Positions 43,849-55,633 of a stretch of DNA of 64,000 nt are shown piece after piece. The translations under genes and the position numbers were made by a program. Each line of letters begins with the position of its first letter. Positions within the stretch are counted from its first letter, which is position 1. The stretch comes from Hysterangium stoloniferum (Eukaryota > Basidiomycota > Agaricomycetes > Hysterangiales > Hysterangiaceae), in the NCBI GenBank assembly GCA_015178975.1, contig WHVD01000019.1:372001-436000 (forward strand). Reading direction: 5' to 3'. The notes beneath the pieces were generated by a model. It saw only the letters and a list, made by a program, of their open reading frames with translations, ran no database searches and was not told the origin of the DNA.

Positions 43849-44441
43849 GAGAGGCTCAGCACTATCAAAATCACTGCAAAGGAGTGGAAAAAGGCAGAGC
43901 AGAACCATGGGCTAGGATACAATGGACATGGTGAAGGGACACAGAGGAAGAAACAGCAGGAGATGTGAGAAAAAGCTGAAAAGGACAAAGCTGTGAGAAA
44001 AAAATGAATTTTACTTCATAATAACAAGGAATTTTTCTCACAAAATATCAGCAATGGTGCTGCCATGATGTGTGAATTTCTCAGTAAACCAAGGGTTCCC
44101 AAAGAAACTGCATCAACAGGAGTACAATGTGTCTGAGACAGAGAACAACAATGCATTGAAGGAGAACAGTGTTCTGCATCCAAATCTGGCTCAGCACAAC
44201 CCCACACACCAGAAGAAGCCTCTGTCATCACACATGAAATCTTCACAGGATACATATCTGATATTGAGGAAGATGATGACAATGAAATGGATAGGACTCC
44301 TTGAGTTGGAGAAGCTGTGGATCTCACAAAAACAACTTATGAGGACTCGGAGTGGGAGGATGTTTCTGAGGGCCTCTTCTGTGTTCAAAATCCACCTCTC
44401 AAGCAACAGTGACATAATATTCCCATTCATGTAGCATGGAA

Positions 44442-45824
44442 GAAGGATAGTCACAATTTGAATATACAAAATTTTATGAAAAACTCCTCATATTTTTAAG
44501 TGAGACTACTTCCTCTGGCTATGACTACATGTTTTAGGGGTTTATATTTCATTACCCCAAAATTTGATCTTTAAGATGTCAGGGCAATATATATAATATA
44601 TCGTTGCCATTTATTTTATTTAAGTTTATTATATTTTTCTACATTTTTTCTACATTTTTCTATATTTTATAAGGTCCATATATGCACCTACACACAGATA
44701 TAGGTGCGAATGCAATTACATAATCACACCACCATCGAAAGGCCATGCCATCATTGCAAAGTCGTTGCCACTGTTGCCATCATTGCATGGCAGTATCTGC
44801 CATCATTGCAAGGCCACAGCCATCGTTGTCATGAGGTCGATGCAGCCATCGTCATCGCGAGGTCACCACAACCACCATTGTCCTAAGGCCGCCACTGCTG
44901 CCCATAGCCTGGTTGACACACAGTGCAAAGCACTGTGTGTCTAAAGTCATCCCTGTGCACAGATGTGCACCCACCACTGCAGAACAAAGTCGGCACCAAC
45001 GCAAATGCTGAGGTGCCAGTTAGACACCGAAGTGCCAGTTTGCTCAATAACAGTGCATATATGCACTTTCTTTTAACTTTTCATAAATAATAACTAGTAT
45101 AAATAGGGGGCATGTACATAGCTAGTCTTTAGTTTCAATCTCTTAGGAATCCCACTAAAACAAGTGTGATCTCCTCTGTCATTGAGCTATCCCCTCTTCA
45201 CTTCATATTCTGTGTTTTATCTTGTGTTTGGTAGCCTTGTTAGTGTTGCCCTAACATAAGACTGTATGTTCTTTTAAAATATGCAGAAATGTCATGGTTG
45301 TACAAGATTATCTGGGTTGTTACCTAATATTTGGGATAAAATGCATTCTCTAGTATCTCCATGACTTTTAAAATGTCCATAAACATTATAGTTAACCAAA
45401 ATTACTCAGGTTATGACTTAATCTTTGGGATGAGATGCATTCTCTAGTATCTCTGTGACTTTTAAAATGTCCACAAACATTATAGTTAACCAAAATTATT
45501 TGGGTTATGACTTAATATTTGGGATGAAATGCATTCTCTTGTATATTATGCTAACTTTCAAATATAGCTCATATAATTTAAATTTATTTGGTTTAGAAAG
45601 TTAACCAGAACTATCTGGCCAACCAATCCATGTTGTGGAATCTATCCCCAAAAGGATAATCTATATATGTTTGTTTGACTAACTTTTGTCAGATACAAGA
45701 TAAATAATATTTCCTTATTCTCCAGAATGTCATCTGAATTTGCTTAAATATTAATTTCACAACAAACAATATAAATATATACACTTTAGTGGATAAATAA
45801 CTTTTAAAGTTTTGGGTTATCCTC
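44442..45824 (+). mobile_element. TIR element H (copy 2), split by LTR I
   Basis: Starts GAAGGATAGTCACAA and ends GGGTTATCCTC, with near-TSD tggaa/tgaaa at 44437-44441 and 45825-45829. Net size about 700 bp. It contains two to three loose units around GTTAACCAAAATTA that correspond to the 19-bp array of H1. Confidence 0.75.
44577..45256 (+). mobile_element. solo LTR, family I (inside H2)
   Basis: 680 bp, TGTCAGGGCAATAT...GTTGCCCTAACA, TSD taaga at 44572-44576 and 45257-45261. The undisturbed H3 copy shows the empty site (58905-58920). It contains the hairpin CAGTGCAAAGCACTG near 44922-44936. Confidence 0.93.
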
Positions 45825-46975
45825 TGAAAAAGCAAAGAGTTGAAGTGCAACATGAGTTGCAGGAGGCTTTGACAGCAGTAGAGAAGCTTATTGCATCGAA
45901 GAAGAGGGTCTTCAAGGCAGGAGAAATAGTCTTCAAGAATATTGACATCAAGCCATCCACATTGCACTTGCACATGGTCTTGCACAACAGGAGCATTGAG
46001 GCATCAGAAAGGGCTGCTGAAAGTCAAGGTTTTGCAGCAAAATGGGGTGGCAGACTTGTCCATCAATGGGTCAGGAAATGGGTGACATCGAGAGAGTTAC
46101 CTGTGTCTTCTCATGGTTCCCATGGAAAAGTTTATTCCCTTCTCGATGATCCAGCCATCTGTGCAGAACTCAGGTCATATCTAAGATCAAACAAATGGTC
46201 CATGGATCCCACAAAGCTGGCCAAATTTGTGAAAGCAGAATCAATACCAACTGCCACAGAGAAATATATCTGCCACTTGGTTGATGAAGAGATGCCATGA
46301 GGATTGAAGAAATATATGGAATTGGAGTTATTCCCACACATCCAGTATTGCAAGGTTGGCAAAGGCATCACCCTTGAGACAGCACATCAGTTCTTGCACA
46401 AGAAAGGCTTCTGATTCACAGAGCACAAGAAAGCTCTATATTACAATGGACGTGAGTGGCCAGATGTTGTGGAATATTGACAGAATGTCTTCCTCCCAGC
46501 CATGGAACAGTACCGGCATCATTTGGTGGAATATACTGTCAGTGATGTTAGAAAGGAGCTTGAGAAACAGCTTGCAAATTATGTTGAAACCTGATTAGTT
46601 CTTGTCCCACATGACGAGATGACAGTGCAGCAGAATGATGGCAAAAAGAAGAGCTGAGTTCTTGACAGTGAACATGCATTGAAGAAGAAAGGTGTGGGTT
46701 GGGGCATTCATGTATCAGGGGTAATCTGTGCAACAAAAGGGTATCTCAATGATGCAGAGCAGACAATGGAATATGGGAAAAATTATGAGGGCTATTGGAC
46801 AGGTGAATTATTTGTGAAGCAGGTGAGTTTTCAAGTTCAACAACTTTTCCATACAGAAGATTCACTGATATTAAATTTAGCTTCATGAAAAGATTATTCC
46901 TGCCTTTGAAAAGGCTCGTGGGCCTGGCTATCAGGCACTCATCATTGTTGACAACTCTCAAGGCCATTCTGCTTA

Positions 46976-47650
46976 GGGAGGGTGTTTATAATTACTATAA
47001 TCTCAAATACTTATTAATAAAAGCCTTATTTTTACAAAACTCCATCTTTAAATAGTGATATCTATTCTGAAGCAATTATATTGTCAAAAAACAATCATCA
47101 GAAATAGTTCTCCATATTACATTTTATACAACCCATAGTTATTTAATAAATTCTATTGTATATAATTTCCTTCCTTTTACAGATACCTACTAATACTTTT
47201 ATTAGTACTTTGTTTTTTAAAAATTGTAATGTAGTTATTTCCATGTAAAATATGTAAAATATTATTGGAAATTTTTCATACCACAGTTGTCTTTATTAAG
47301 TGAAATCACCTATATATTCTGGGTATGTTGAATCAAGTAGAAATCTGTTCAGATTGACAGATCCATTCTGAAGTAATACATATGTATTTAAAGGTGCCAA
47401 TGATATACATATGCATGGAATGGACTATCTAAAAGTATCTATTTTTTAAAAGTATTAGTGTTTCAAACTACTAATTTTTTTATTGTCTACTCATGTCCAG
47501 ATAGATTCTTTAGTCTGTAATGTATGAGAGAGTTTAAAAGTTTTTGAAAGTTTTAAAAACCAAATTATGTTTGAATCACATCCCAAATGTTTAAATGACC
47601 TTTAGAGTATATTAGAATTTGGTATACTTAATAGTTTTCAGATATCCTCC
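46976..47650. mobile_element. AT-rich MITE in the K transposase gene
   Basis: 675 bp starting GGGAGGGTG and ending ATATCCTCC, flanked by TA (46974-46975, 47651-47652). Removing it joins DNSQGHSA to YSEDALLV, the order expected for this transposase. No coding frame. Confidence 0.65.
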
Positions 47651-48537
47651 TATTCAGAAGATGCTCTCTTGGTATCTCAGATGAATCTTCATCCAGGTGG
47701 AAAACAAGCACATATTCACAATGGTTGGTTTATTCACAATGGGGAGAAGATTGACCAACCAATGATGTATCCACCAAATCACCCAGAGTTCCCCAATCAA
47801 CTGAAGGGTATGTGGGCCATTCTCATGGAGAGAGGACTTTGGACAGATAAACTCTGCATGCAGTGCAAAGGCAACTGTACCTCAAGCTTGTGTTGTGCAA
47901 AATGGATCCTTGAGCTTCAGCCTGACTTCAAAGCTCAGCAGTCACTTGTTCAGGAAGTCATTGAAGACATGGGCCATCTTTGCCTCTTTCTCCTGAAATT
48001 TCATTGTGAGTTGAATTACATTGAATTCTTCTGGGGTGCAGTCAAATGATGGCTCCATGAAAATTGTGATTACACCTTTCAAGGTTTGCAGGAAAATTTA
48101 CCAAATGCAATGAGAGCTGTTGCACTTGGCACAGTTTGGAAATGGGAACACCAAATGTATCAATGGATGGATGCTTACCAAGGTGGGTTATCAGCTCGTG
48201 ATGCTCAATTCAAAGTCAAAGCATTCAGCTCAAGGAAGTACACATCTCACCAATGAGTTCCAGAGTCCTCTTGGTTGATTAGATGACTGTTATCGTATCT
48301 TATCATATCCATATATAGATATGCCTTCCATATTATTACATAAGGTGGCCAAATTGGCTGCAATGAATTTTTTTATCTCCACCAGTTTTGAAGTAAATAA
48401 AAATCTGTCTGGTAGTTTTCATCAGCTTACCAAAAAGAACATTTTTACCAGACCAATAAGAAAAGGGGGAATTTTTCGGCCTAGTAATTTCTTTGTACAA
48501 AAGTAGTAGTGACTAGTATGTTGCACCATAGGCCTTA

Positions 48538-49208
48538 CAGTGGCTCAAAAAATCATTCCAATGTTGTGTTGTGTTGGAAGAAGTGATTCACAATCCAAAT
48601 ACCAGACATCAGAAAATTCTTCAAATATTATCCCATATCGTATAGCATATTAACTTGAAATGGATGCTTAGCTTATGTAATTTGAAGCCAAAATGATCTA
48701 AGTTGATCTAAGTCAATATTCTGATTGTCCAATAACTACATTTACAGTGGGTTTATATACAAGTTGTCGGCGTCTAGAAACTACTAACTAAGGGAAGAGC
48801 AGAAACACGATTGACAAATAAACTTGACTATAAACTGGAAGGTTATGATGAGATCGGAAGCCGAGATTTAGCTGAGAGCGGGATTACAAGAAAAGGGAAT
48901 AGTCCACAGGCTACAAGTATATATGGGCATATGTGAAACATAGAGTAAAACAGATCATCATAATGAAAAGGGACGTATCAAAGCATAACCAGATGGTACG
49001 AGTATATTTTGACAGGGGCGTAAATGGGGTTTGATCGCCGTGAAGGTACACGTCAGTGTCGGTGTTCCGATGGTTGCCGAAATAATGACCTGATCAATAA
49101 CTTGGAACATCGATAGATGGTAGTATTCTCAGAGACCATCGGGTTGTGACATGGGTTACGACATGGTCGTAACAGTACCAAACATTGGAAGGGTTTTTTG
49201 AGTCACTG
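48538..49208. mobile_element. non-autonomous Tc1-like element L with an LTR A fragment inside
   Basis: Left terminus CAGTGGCTCAAAAAATC and the inverse right terminus (GGTTTTTTGAGTCACTG), each next to TA (48536-48537, 49209-49210). A further partial copy in opposite orientation is at about 50052-50205 (shared GGCTTCAAATTACATAAGC). Confidence 0.55.
48716..49174 (-). repeat. truncated LTR, family A-like
   Basis: The minus strand starts TGTTACGACCATGTCG at 49174 and follows the element A LTR to just after the R start (GACAATCAGAATATTGACT). It then stops, leaving essentially U3. Confidence 0.75.
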
Positions 49209-49210
49209 TA

Positions 49211-49692
49211 GCTCTTGAAATCTTGACAATGCTGTTCAAGCTACCCAATTCATTAATTCTACTATCCCCAAATCTGTCACTCTCCAAACAGTCAGGAATG
49301 TGCTCAAGAACAATGGTTTTTACTCTGCAACAAAGAAGAAAGGACCCATGTTGAAGAAGACTCATTATGTATTAGAAGTCACTTGAGTTTGCTCAGTACT
49401 ATGAAAACTGGACTATGACACCTTTCCACCAGATGCAATTTTGTTAATATTGGTCTTATCTATCCACAACACTCTTTTGCAGTCCCCTACAATCCAGGTT
49501 TTATGGTACTAAGCAAACTCAAGTCACTTCTGATAATGAGCCTTCTTCAACATGGGTCCTTTCTTCTTTGTTGCAGAGTAAAAACCATTGTTCTTGAGTA
49601 CATTCCTGACTGTTTGGAGAATGACAGATTTGGGGATAGTAGAATTAATGAATTGGGTAGCTTGAACAGCATTGTCAAGATTTCCAGAGCTA
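49211..49692. repeat. inverted repeat of Tc1 transposase fragments
   Basis: Arms 49211-49413 and 49500-49692 are inverse copies (about 95% identical by eye) of the same Tc1 N-terminal coding segment (LDNAVQATQFINSTIPKS, GFYSATKKKGPMLKK). They are separated by about 86 bp. Confidence 0.85.
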
Positions 49693-49940
49693 ATTTGATG
49701 GACAATTGACTGTTTGTCGTGAGTAATGAGCTTGGAAGGATGGCCAGCTAGGGTGTTTTCTTTATCCAAAAGTACTTCAGCCTTGATCACACTTATTGTA
49801 TCCCTTCCTGAGTCAGTGTTAGTCTGGATTTGAGGATAGGAACACCCCTCTGGAAGAAGAGAGATAATATTAAAGTGCTGAGTAGCAAAAATAGCTTTCA
49901 TAGTACAGTAATGGTAAAAGCTAAGAAGTGGTTGAACCAA
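49500..49940 (-). pseudogene. Tc1-like transposase N-terminal fragment
   Basis: The minus-strand frame encodes the DNA-binding region: GRDTISVIKAEVLLDKENTL, GHPSKLITHDKQSIVHQISS, IPKSVILQTVRNVLKNNG, SATKKKGPMLKKAHYQK. The catalytic domain is missing. It is a different subfamily from 23714-24705. Confidence 0.8.
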
Positions 49941-50204
49941 CTGTCAACATGTCAAACAGATGTAACAAAGTCACATGACATGTTCATTATTATTACAATT
50001 GGGTTAGACTTATATTTTTACTGAAATAGTAGCTTTTCTGTTAAAATAATATAGGGTCAAAAAATTGTTCCAATGAGGGATTATCTTGTTTCATTTATTA
50101 TTCCACCATTTTGGCTTCAAATTACATAAGCTAAGCATCCATTTCAGGCTAATATGATATACTATATGGGATAATATTTTAAGAATTTTCTGATGTCTGG
50201 TATT

Positions 50205-50331
50205 AATAGTGCAACTAATTAATCTATCAGTATTTAAATTACTGGACCTTTGCTTATTTTATTGTTGAAGCTCTGTGACACTATAGCATATATTGAGCTA
50301 TCTAAGAGAAACCCCTAAATACATTACATAT
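50205..50331 (+). repeat. fragment of element J
   Basis: Nearly identical to 17528-17655. It ends at the same base, ATACATTACA, and abuts gypsy pol. Confidence 0.8.
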
Positions 50332-50335
50332 GCCA

Positions 50336-51070
50336 TTGTTAACCCGCACAATATGAAACCAGTCTTTACAATGCAACAACTTTCCACATCTATCTGAGCA
50401 ACTTCTCTCTTCCATCCAATGATGTGTAGTGTTATGATTATGGACATTGAGAAATTACATCAAGATATCCTCCCCACACTCACTTCCAATCCCACTCTCA
50501 AGTCACACCTAGAGATTCCTGAAGATCCCAATGAACCCTGGTGGTCCCAAGATTCTCAAGGTTTCATTCATCTCAATGGATGTATTTATGTTCCAGATTC
50601 TGACAATCTCTGACTGTTAGAACTGATTGTGTTGCAAGTCATTCTATGCTCTTTGTTTTTAATGTAGTTTATTTTATGATTGGCTAAGTAGTATTTTACA
50701 GTAGCTTAGTCATCAGTTGTATTTTAGTAGGGACTTTGTCACCCCTCACCTGTATGAAAACCCATCATTTATTCTTACACTGACTCCATGTACTTCAGTA
50801 CAAATGCAAACATCCAATCTCTAGACATTACAGCATTAACAACACTCTTGGTTTAATCCAAAGAGAATATACTTGGCCCAACCTCCAAGATTTTGTAACC
50901 CAGTTCTGTAAGTCATCTACTACCTGTTTACACTCCAAATCCCAGATACATAAGCTGTATAGCCTTCTCATGCAACTTCTGATACTGGAAAAACCCTGGA
51001 ATTTAATTTCCATGGATTTTATCAAACAACTTCCATCTTCTGAAGGCTATACATCCATTCTCATTGTTGT
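50336..51070 (+). pseudogene. pol (RNase H-integrase junction and integrase N-terminus), family D right copy
   Basis: Contains VNPHNMKPVF, MDIEKLHQDILPTLTSNP, FIHLNGCIYVPDSDNL (then TGA for an Arg codon), the zinc region and LEKPWNLISMDFIKQLPSSE. It is broken by about 180 bp of foreign sequence near 50615-50820 and then by LTR C at 51071. Confidence 0.85.
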
Positions 51071-51635
51071 TGTTACGACCGGAAAACCCACCAGACTCCA
51101 GGCACTAACTTATATGCACCCACACCCTATACACACCAGTTATCAGTTTACTGGAATACCTGCCAGACTCTGGACATCATATCTATCCACGCTCGACCTT
51201 CATTACTTCATGTATCAGTCACAGGAATACCCGCCAGAACCATTTCCTGTCTATCTCCAACCCTGTCCCATGCACCATTCACCAGACCATGCTCAGAAAA
51301 CCCAACAGCTCTCTAACTGAGCCCCATTCCTGTTATGGTTAAATGTCCTGTCACATTTCGGACTCCACTCCCACCCCATTCCCATCATGGTCTAATGACC
51401 TGTCATGATTTGTACTCCGCTCCATTCCATTCCATTCCTAACACCAAGTTTGGTGTTTACTTATCTTGTTTCATGTTTGCTAGTTTAGTTTTCATTATTA
51501 CTGGATTTGGTATGTTATACATTCCACAGTCTATATAGTCTGGCAGATGTTGTACATACAATCCAGTCAGAAAATCAACTTAGATTCCCCCCAGTAATCT
51601 AGTACCCTTTCCACTCTAAACTCCTCTACTGCTTC

Positions 51636-54198
51636 TGTGATGTATTAGCCTTATTTTAATACTATCTCCTGAAAAAGGAGTCCAGTGCTCTATCAAAATG
51701 TGCAACTACTCAATTCACTGCAAGTAAAATAATTTAAGTATTTGATATTAATCAGTGGCAGCCTGAATAGACTTAGAACCCCTGAAGTCAAGAGTTTACT
51801 TGAATATATGCACCCTACTTCGCAAAGAAGGTTTTGAGAGCTGCTTTTGCAAGCTGTTCTTTTTCTGTGAAAACAACTACTAAAATATGAATAACAATTT
51901 ACTGATTCCAAAACTCGATTCGACTTCGATTCTAGCTAGTATATATATATTTTATACTATTTACCAAACAGTAAAAATATTTATAAACAGGTCAAAGATT
52001 AAATATAGAATAAAACACTATTTGGCTAATATATGCTTTACTTATACTAACCTACCAGATCTACTGTGATACTAACTTATCAGGATCTTAATGTAGTCTT
52101 AAGGATTCTGCAAGAATATTCTCAGTATTTATTTATGCTCAAAACCGGGTAGAAATTAGAAATGTATTCCTAATCTCAACAATGATAACCAACAACTCAA
52201 CTAGAGGTGGATAAGTAATAAAGGATAGCCAGCTACTTAACAAAGAGGTGGCAAAGAGAACAGTTGATATGTTTATTTATTTATTATTGATTGATAACCA
52301 ATAACTCAACTAGAGGTTGTTAAGGGATTAGATTATGCTAACAGCTCAACTAGAGGTAGCAATGGGATTGGCTTATGTCAACAGCTCAACTAGAGGTGAC
52401 TAAGTGTTTGTATGTATTTGTCCAACAGCCCAACTAGGGTGGAATATAACTGCTTGCTGCAGTGGCACACTGATGTGGCTGATAAATGTAGTTAAATTGA
52501 GTTTTATTTCAGTGGTGGAACAGAGCTCCCTATATACAGTAAGATCTAAGACATGGGAGAATATTCTAGCTACTTGTTTTACCTATTTTTAGCTATTTTA
52601 CTTGGAATCTGCTGGAATATTCCAGGAGTTTCTGCTACTTTCCATTGTAGCATATATGCTGATGTAATACTCTCATGTGTCATGTTGATAATTTTTGTGC
52701 GAACATACTGATTACTTAATTTTCCCACACCTGTCACTGTGTTTCCATGTGTGACATTATTGTTATTCAGCCGTTTGTGACAGCTGGGTCACATTTGTGA
52801 CAGCTGGGTCACATTTGTGACAGCTGGGTCACATTTGTGACAGCTGGGTCACATTTGTGACAGCTGGGTCACATTTGTGACAGCTGGGTCACATTTGTGA
52901 CAGCTGGGTCACATTTGTGACAGCTGGGTCACATTTGTGACAGCTGGGTCACATTTGTGACAGCTGGGTCCCATTTGTGACAGCTGGGTCCCATTTGTGA
53001 CAGCTGGGTCCCATTTGTGACAGCTGGGTCCCATTTGTGACAGCTGGGTCCCATTTGTGACAGCTGGGTCCCATTTGTGACAGCTGGGTCCCATTTGTGA
53101 CAGCTGGGTCCCATTTGTGACAGCTGGGTCCCATTTGTGACAGCTGGGTCCCATTTGTGACAGCTGGGTCCCATTTGTGACAGCAGGGTCCCATTTGTGA
53201 CAGCTGGGTCGTGTTTGTGACAGCTGGGTTGCATTTGTGACAGCTTGTGAGAGGTACTGCGAAATATACTCCAAAACATAGTCTGGACAAGCCTATACTA
53301 TATTTCCATTATTATTTCTATTTTCTCTCTATTTTATTATACACATATATTTAGTTCAACAACCTATACATTTGGTACATTGACTCTTGTGGGTGCATAC
53401 ATGCCAGACCTATGTACTGTATTCTAGTGCCGATAGTTAGAACTCAGACACTTTTTACCCAGTAACCACGACTTGCCCAGACACACACTTAGTGTCCTGC
53501 AAGTTGTGATTGGGGTATGTCTCAACCATCACAGATGGGCTTTAACTACCAGCGCAATCATAGTTTCAAACTACACTAGTCAAAACTCGAACCGTTATCT
53601 TGATCCGTGTGGACTATATCCACACTACTCTGTTTATTCAACTCTCTTGTTATTTCCTTAAACACTCGAGTGCTCATAATTGAACTCCAAAGTCAATTCT
53701 CTTTTATTCATCTTAGCTATCTATTCTACTTAGGATAGCTAATCCTCTTAACTGTATTGAACTATATAGTCAATACGTGTTTGGCCTGTATTAGACTTAC
53801 ATAGATAGTCAATACATCATTGTGTTGTACCTAAACGGTCGATATTCTTTGTATATAGAACGGTTAGAACTTCCACCACTTCACACAGTGGGGTCAGCTT
53901 GTTGTTTGTGACAACTTGTTGTATTTGTGACAATTGTCATGAAATGTGACAATATTGTGCAATAAGCACCAGATAACTGACTTTGAAGATGTTTAGTTAA
54001 AAAAGAATAAACAGTAGAAATTCAATAGTTTTCCCAAAATAAATGATAAAAATATGAAATAAATTGTAAAAATCCAGGTTAATTTCAGGAGACTATTGTA
54101 CAATAATTTTGTCACAATATAAGTACATTTAAACCTGTTTTTATCAATTTATTTGGGGAATTTTGTAAAAAATAGAAAAACCTTAGAAATACATAACA
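51636..54198. mobile_element. element N, 2.56 kb, satellite-bearing
   Basis: Begins TGTGATGTATTAGCC and ends ATACATAACA with TSD gcttc at 51631-51635 and 54199-54203. No coding region. It holds five loose repeats around CTCAACTAGAGGT (52190-52440), a 20-bp satellite, and a stretch near 53380-53500 related to 37560-37640. A large noncoding LTR or a LARD-like element. Confidence 0.7.
52775..53245. repeat. 20-bp satellite, about 23-24 copies in two blocks
   Basis: Unit TTTGTGACAGCTGGGTCACA (first nine copies), then TTTGTGACAGCTGGGTCCCA (about twelve), then degenerate edge copies. The period is exactly 20. Confidence 0.98.
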
Positions 54199-54467
54199 GC
54201 TTCAACCTTGTTGGAGCCCACAGGCTCCAACTCTCCTATCACTTGACCTCCAACTTATCAATGACTCCACGGGTTTCCTGCCATTAACCTCCCCGACTCC
54301 CGACCTATCATCTATCCCCAGACTCCCTGGGATTCCTGTCCGCCAGTCTGAAATTGGACAACACAATCTTGCGAGGGTGCAGCCTATAAGCTGAAGCCAA
54401 GCCCTACTGGCTTTCCTGTGGGTTTCTCCAGAAACCCTCTGATAAGCTCTGTGCACAACTCTTAACA

Positions 54468-55493
54468 GTTGTAGACCAATTCTCTAAACAAGGAATTTTC
54501 ATACCCACTCACAATACAATTACATCCTTACAACTAGTGGAACTTTTTATCATTCACATATTTTCCAAACATGGTGTTCCATCTCACATAACTTCCAATA
54601 GAGGTTCCAAGTTCATTTCCCATTTCTTCAAGGCTCTTGGAAAAGCTCTCAATATAAAATTACATTACACTTCATCTTGGGATATCATCCAGAAGGTGAC
54701 AGACAAATGGAACATGTCAACCAAACCCTGGAAAAATACCTCCATATTTATTGCAACTATCAACAGGACAACTGGAAATCCCTTCTTCTGCTTGCAGAAT
54801 TTGCTTACAATAACTCTCCAAATGTCACTACTGGCATCTCTCCCTTTTTCACCAATAAAGGATACAATCCTAATATTGCAGTACATCCCAAATGAGATCT
54901 TGCATCCACTCATGCTCAAGATTTTATTACCAACCTCAATAAGTTACAACTTCAGAAAGCTATTTCTTCTGCCCAGGAACATTATCAACATTCTGCAGAT
55001 AAAAACAGAATCCTGCCTCCTAACTTCAAGATTGGAGACCATGTTTTCATAAAAGCTCAATTCTTCCAAACTTCCTGGCCTTCCAAAAAACTTGCCAAGA
55101 AATTCTTAGGTCCTTTCAAAATCATAGCACAAGCTGGCTCACTTTCCTGGACTCTCTGACTTTCCGATAGTATGCAAGCAGTTCATCCCATTTTCCACAT
55201 TTCCATGTTAGAACCTTGTGTTCCTAACAACATCCCAGAATGTACTCAACCTCTGCCTCCTCCAGTCATCATTGACAGAGAACCCAAATTCAAAGTTTCT
55301 AAGATTTTGGACTCTAAAATCAACAATCACCAATGTACTTGTAAATTGCTCTATTTAGTCAAATGGGCAGGCTATGAAGGTACCAACAAAGAAACTTCGT
55401 GGATATTGGCCACGGAACTTGGACATGCTTGTAATCAACTTCCACACCACTTACAGTATCCTAGTAAACCCAGATCTTTATCAGCATTCTGAT
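54468..55493 (+). pseudogene. integrase core and chromodomain, family D right copy
   Basis: Segments from QFSKQGIFIPTHNT through FSKHGVPSHITSNRGSKF, HPEGDRQMEHVNQTLEKY, CNYQQDNWKSLL, VHPIFHISMLEPCVPNN and a chromodomain (LYLVKWAGYEGTNKETSW) to a stop at 55491. Several frameshifts. The catalytic Asp in TSDRG reads Asn (TSNRG). Confidence 0.9.
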
Positions 55494-55633
55494 GCTCTGT
55501 TCCCTATCTGTCTGTCTAGTTTCTGACCATTTCCAATCATTTCCCACACTTCTAACTTTAATCTCTTTCACAAAAGTTTTCAAGTCATACCAAGAAATTT
55601 TGTGCAAGTCAATATTAAAAAATAAAAATACAA

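Larger units (their letters stand above)
42809..48256 (+). pseudogene. transposase of K, basidiomycete DDE_3-like family, broken
   Basis: The N-terminal basic and acidic region (MPYKNKSKKKSIANACK; later SDIEEDDDNEMD and EDSEWEDVSEG near 44260-44380) is split by LTR B and H2. From 45838 the conserved body follows: LQEALTAVEKLIASKK, RLVHQWVRKWV, GVGWGIHVSGVICATKGYL and MEYGKNYEGYWTGELFVKQ. An intron follows (GTGAGT at 46824 to AG near 46881), then FEKARGPGYQALIIVDNSQG. After the MITE come EDALLVSQMNLHPGGKQAHI, FKAQQSLVQEVIEDMGHLC and FHCELNYIEFFWGAVK. VDN and NYIEFFWG carry the second Asp and the Glu. The expected first Asp (SDVIC in related proteins) reads SGVIC. Several stops. Confidence 0.8.
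42643..48528 (+). mobile_element. DNA transposon K (DDE transposase), TA target, nested
   Basis: Terminal inverted repeats of about 34 bp: TGGTGCAGCAGAATTAGTC... at 42643 and its inverse ending TTGCACCA at 48528 (inverse reads TGGTGCAACATACTAGTC...). TA is duplicated at 42641-42642 and 48529-48530. Without insertions it is about 3.3 kb and carries one spliced transposase gene. Insertions: LTR B (43305-43848), H2 with LTR I (44442-45824) and a MITE (46976-47650). Confidence 0.85.
51071..54467 (+). mobile_element. solo LTR, family C, split by element N
   Basis: TGTTACGACCGG...CTCTTAACA with TSD gttgt at 51066-51070 and 54468-54472. Net size about 829 bp. The pol frame resumes after it (VVD QFSKQGIFIPTHNT). 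Confidence 0.92.

Noticed and set aside
52909-53290. Three overlapping minus-strand ORFs of 113-121 codons made of SCHKWDPAVTNGTQLSQ-type repeats.
   Set aside because: They arise from the 20-bp satellite, which stays open in all frames; no start context and no protein family.
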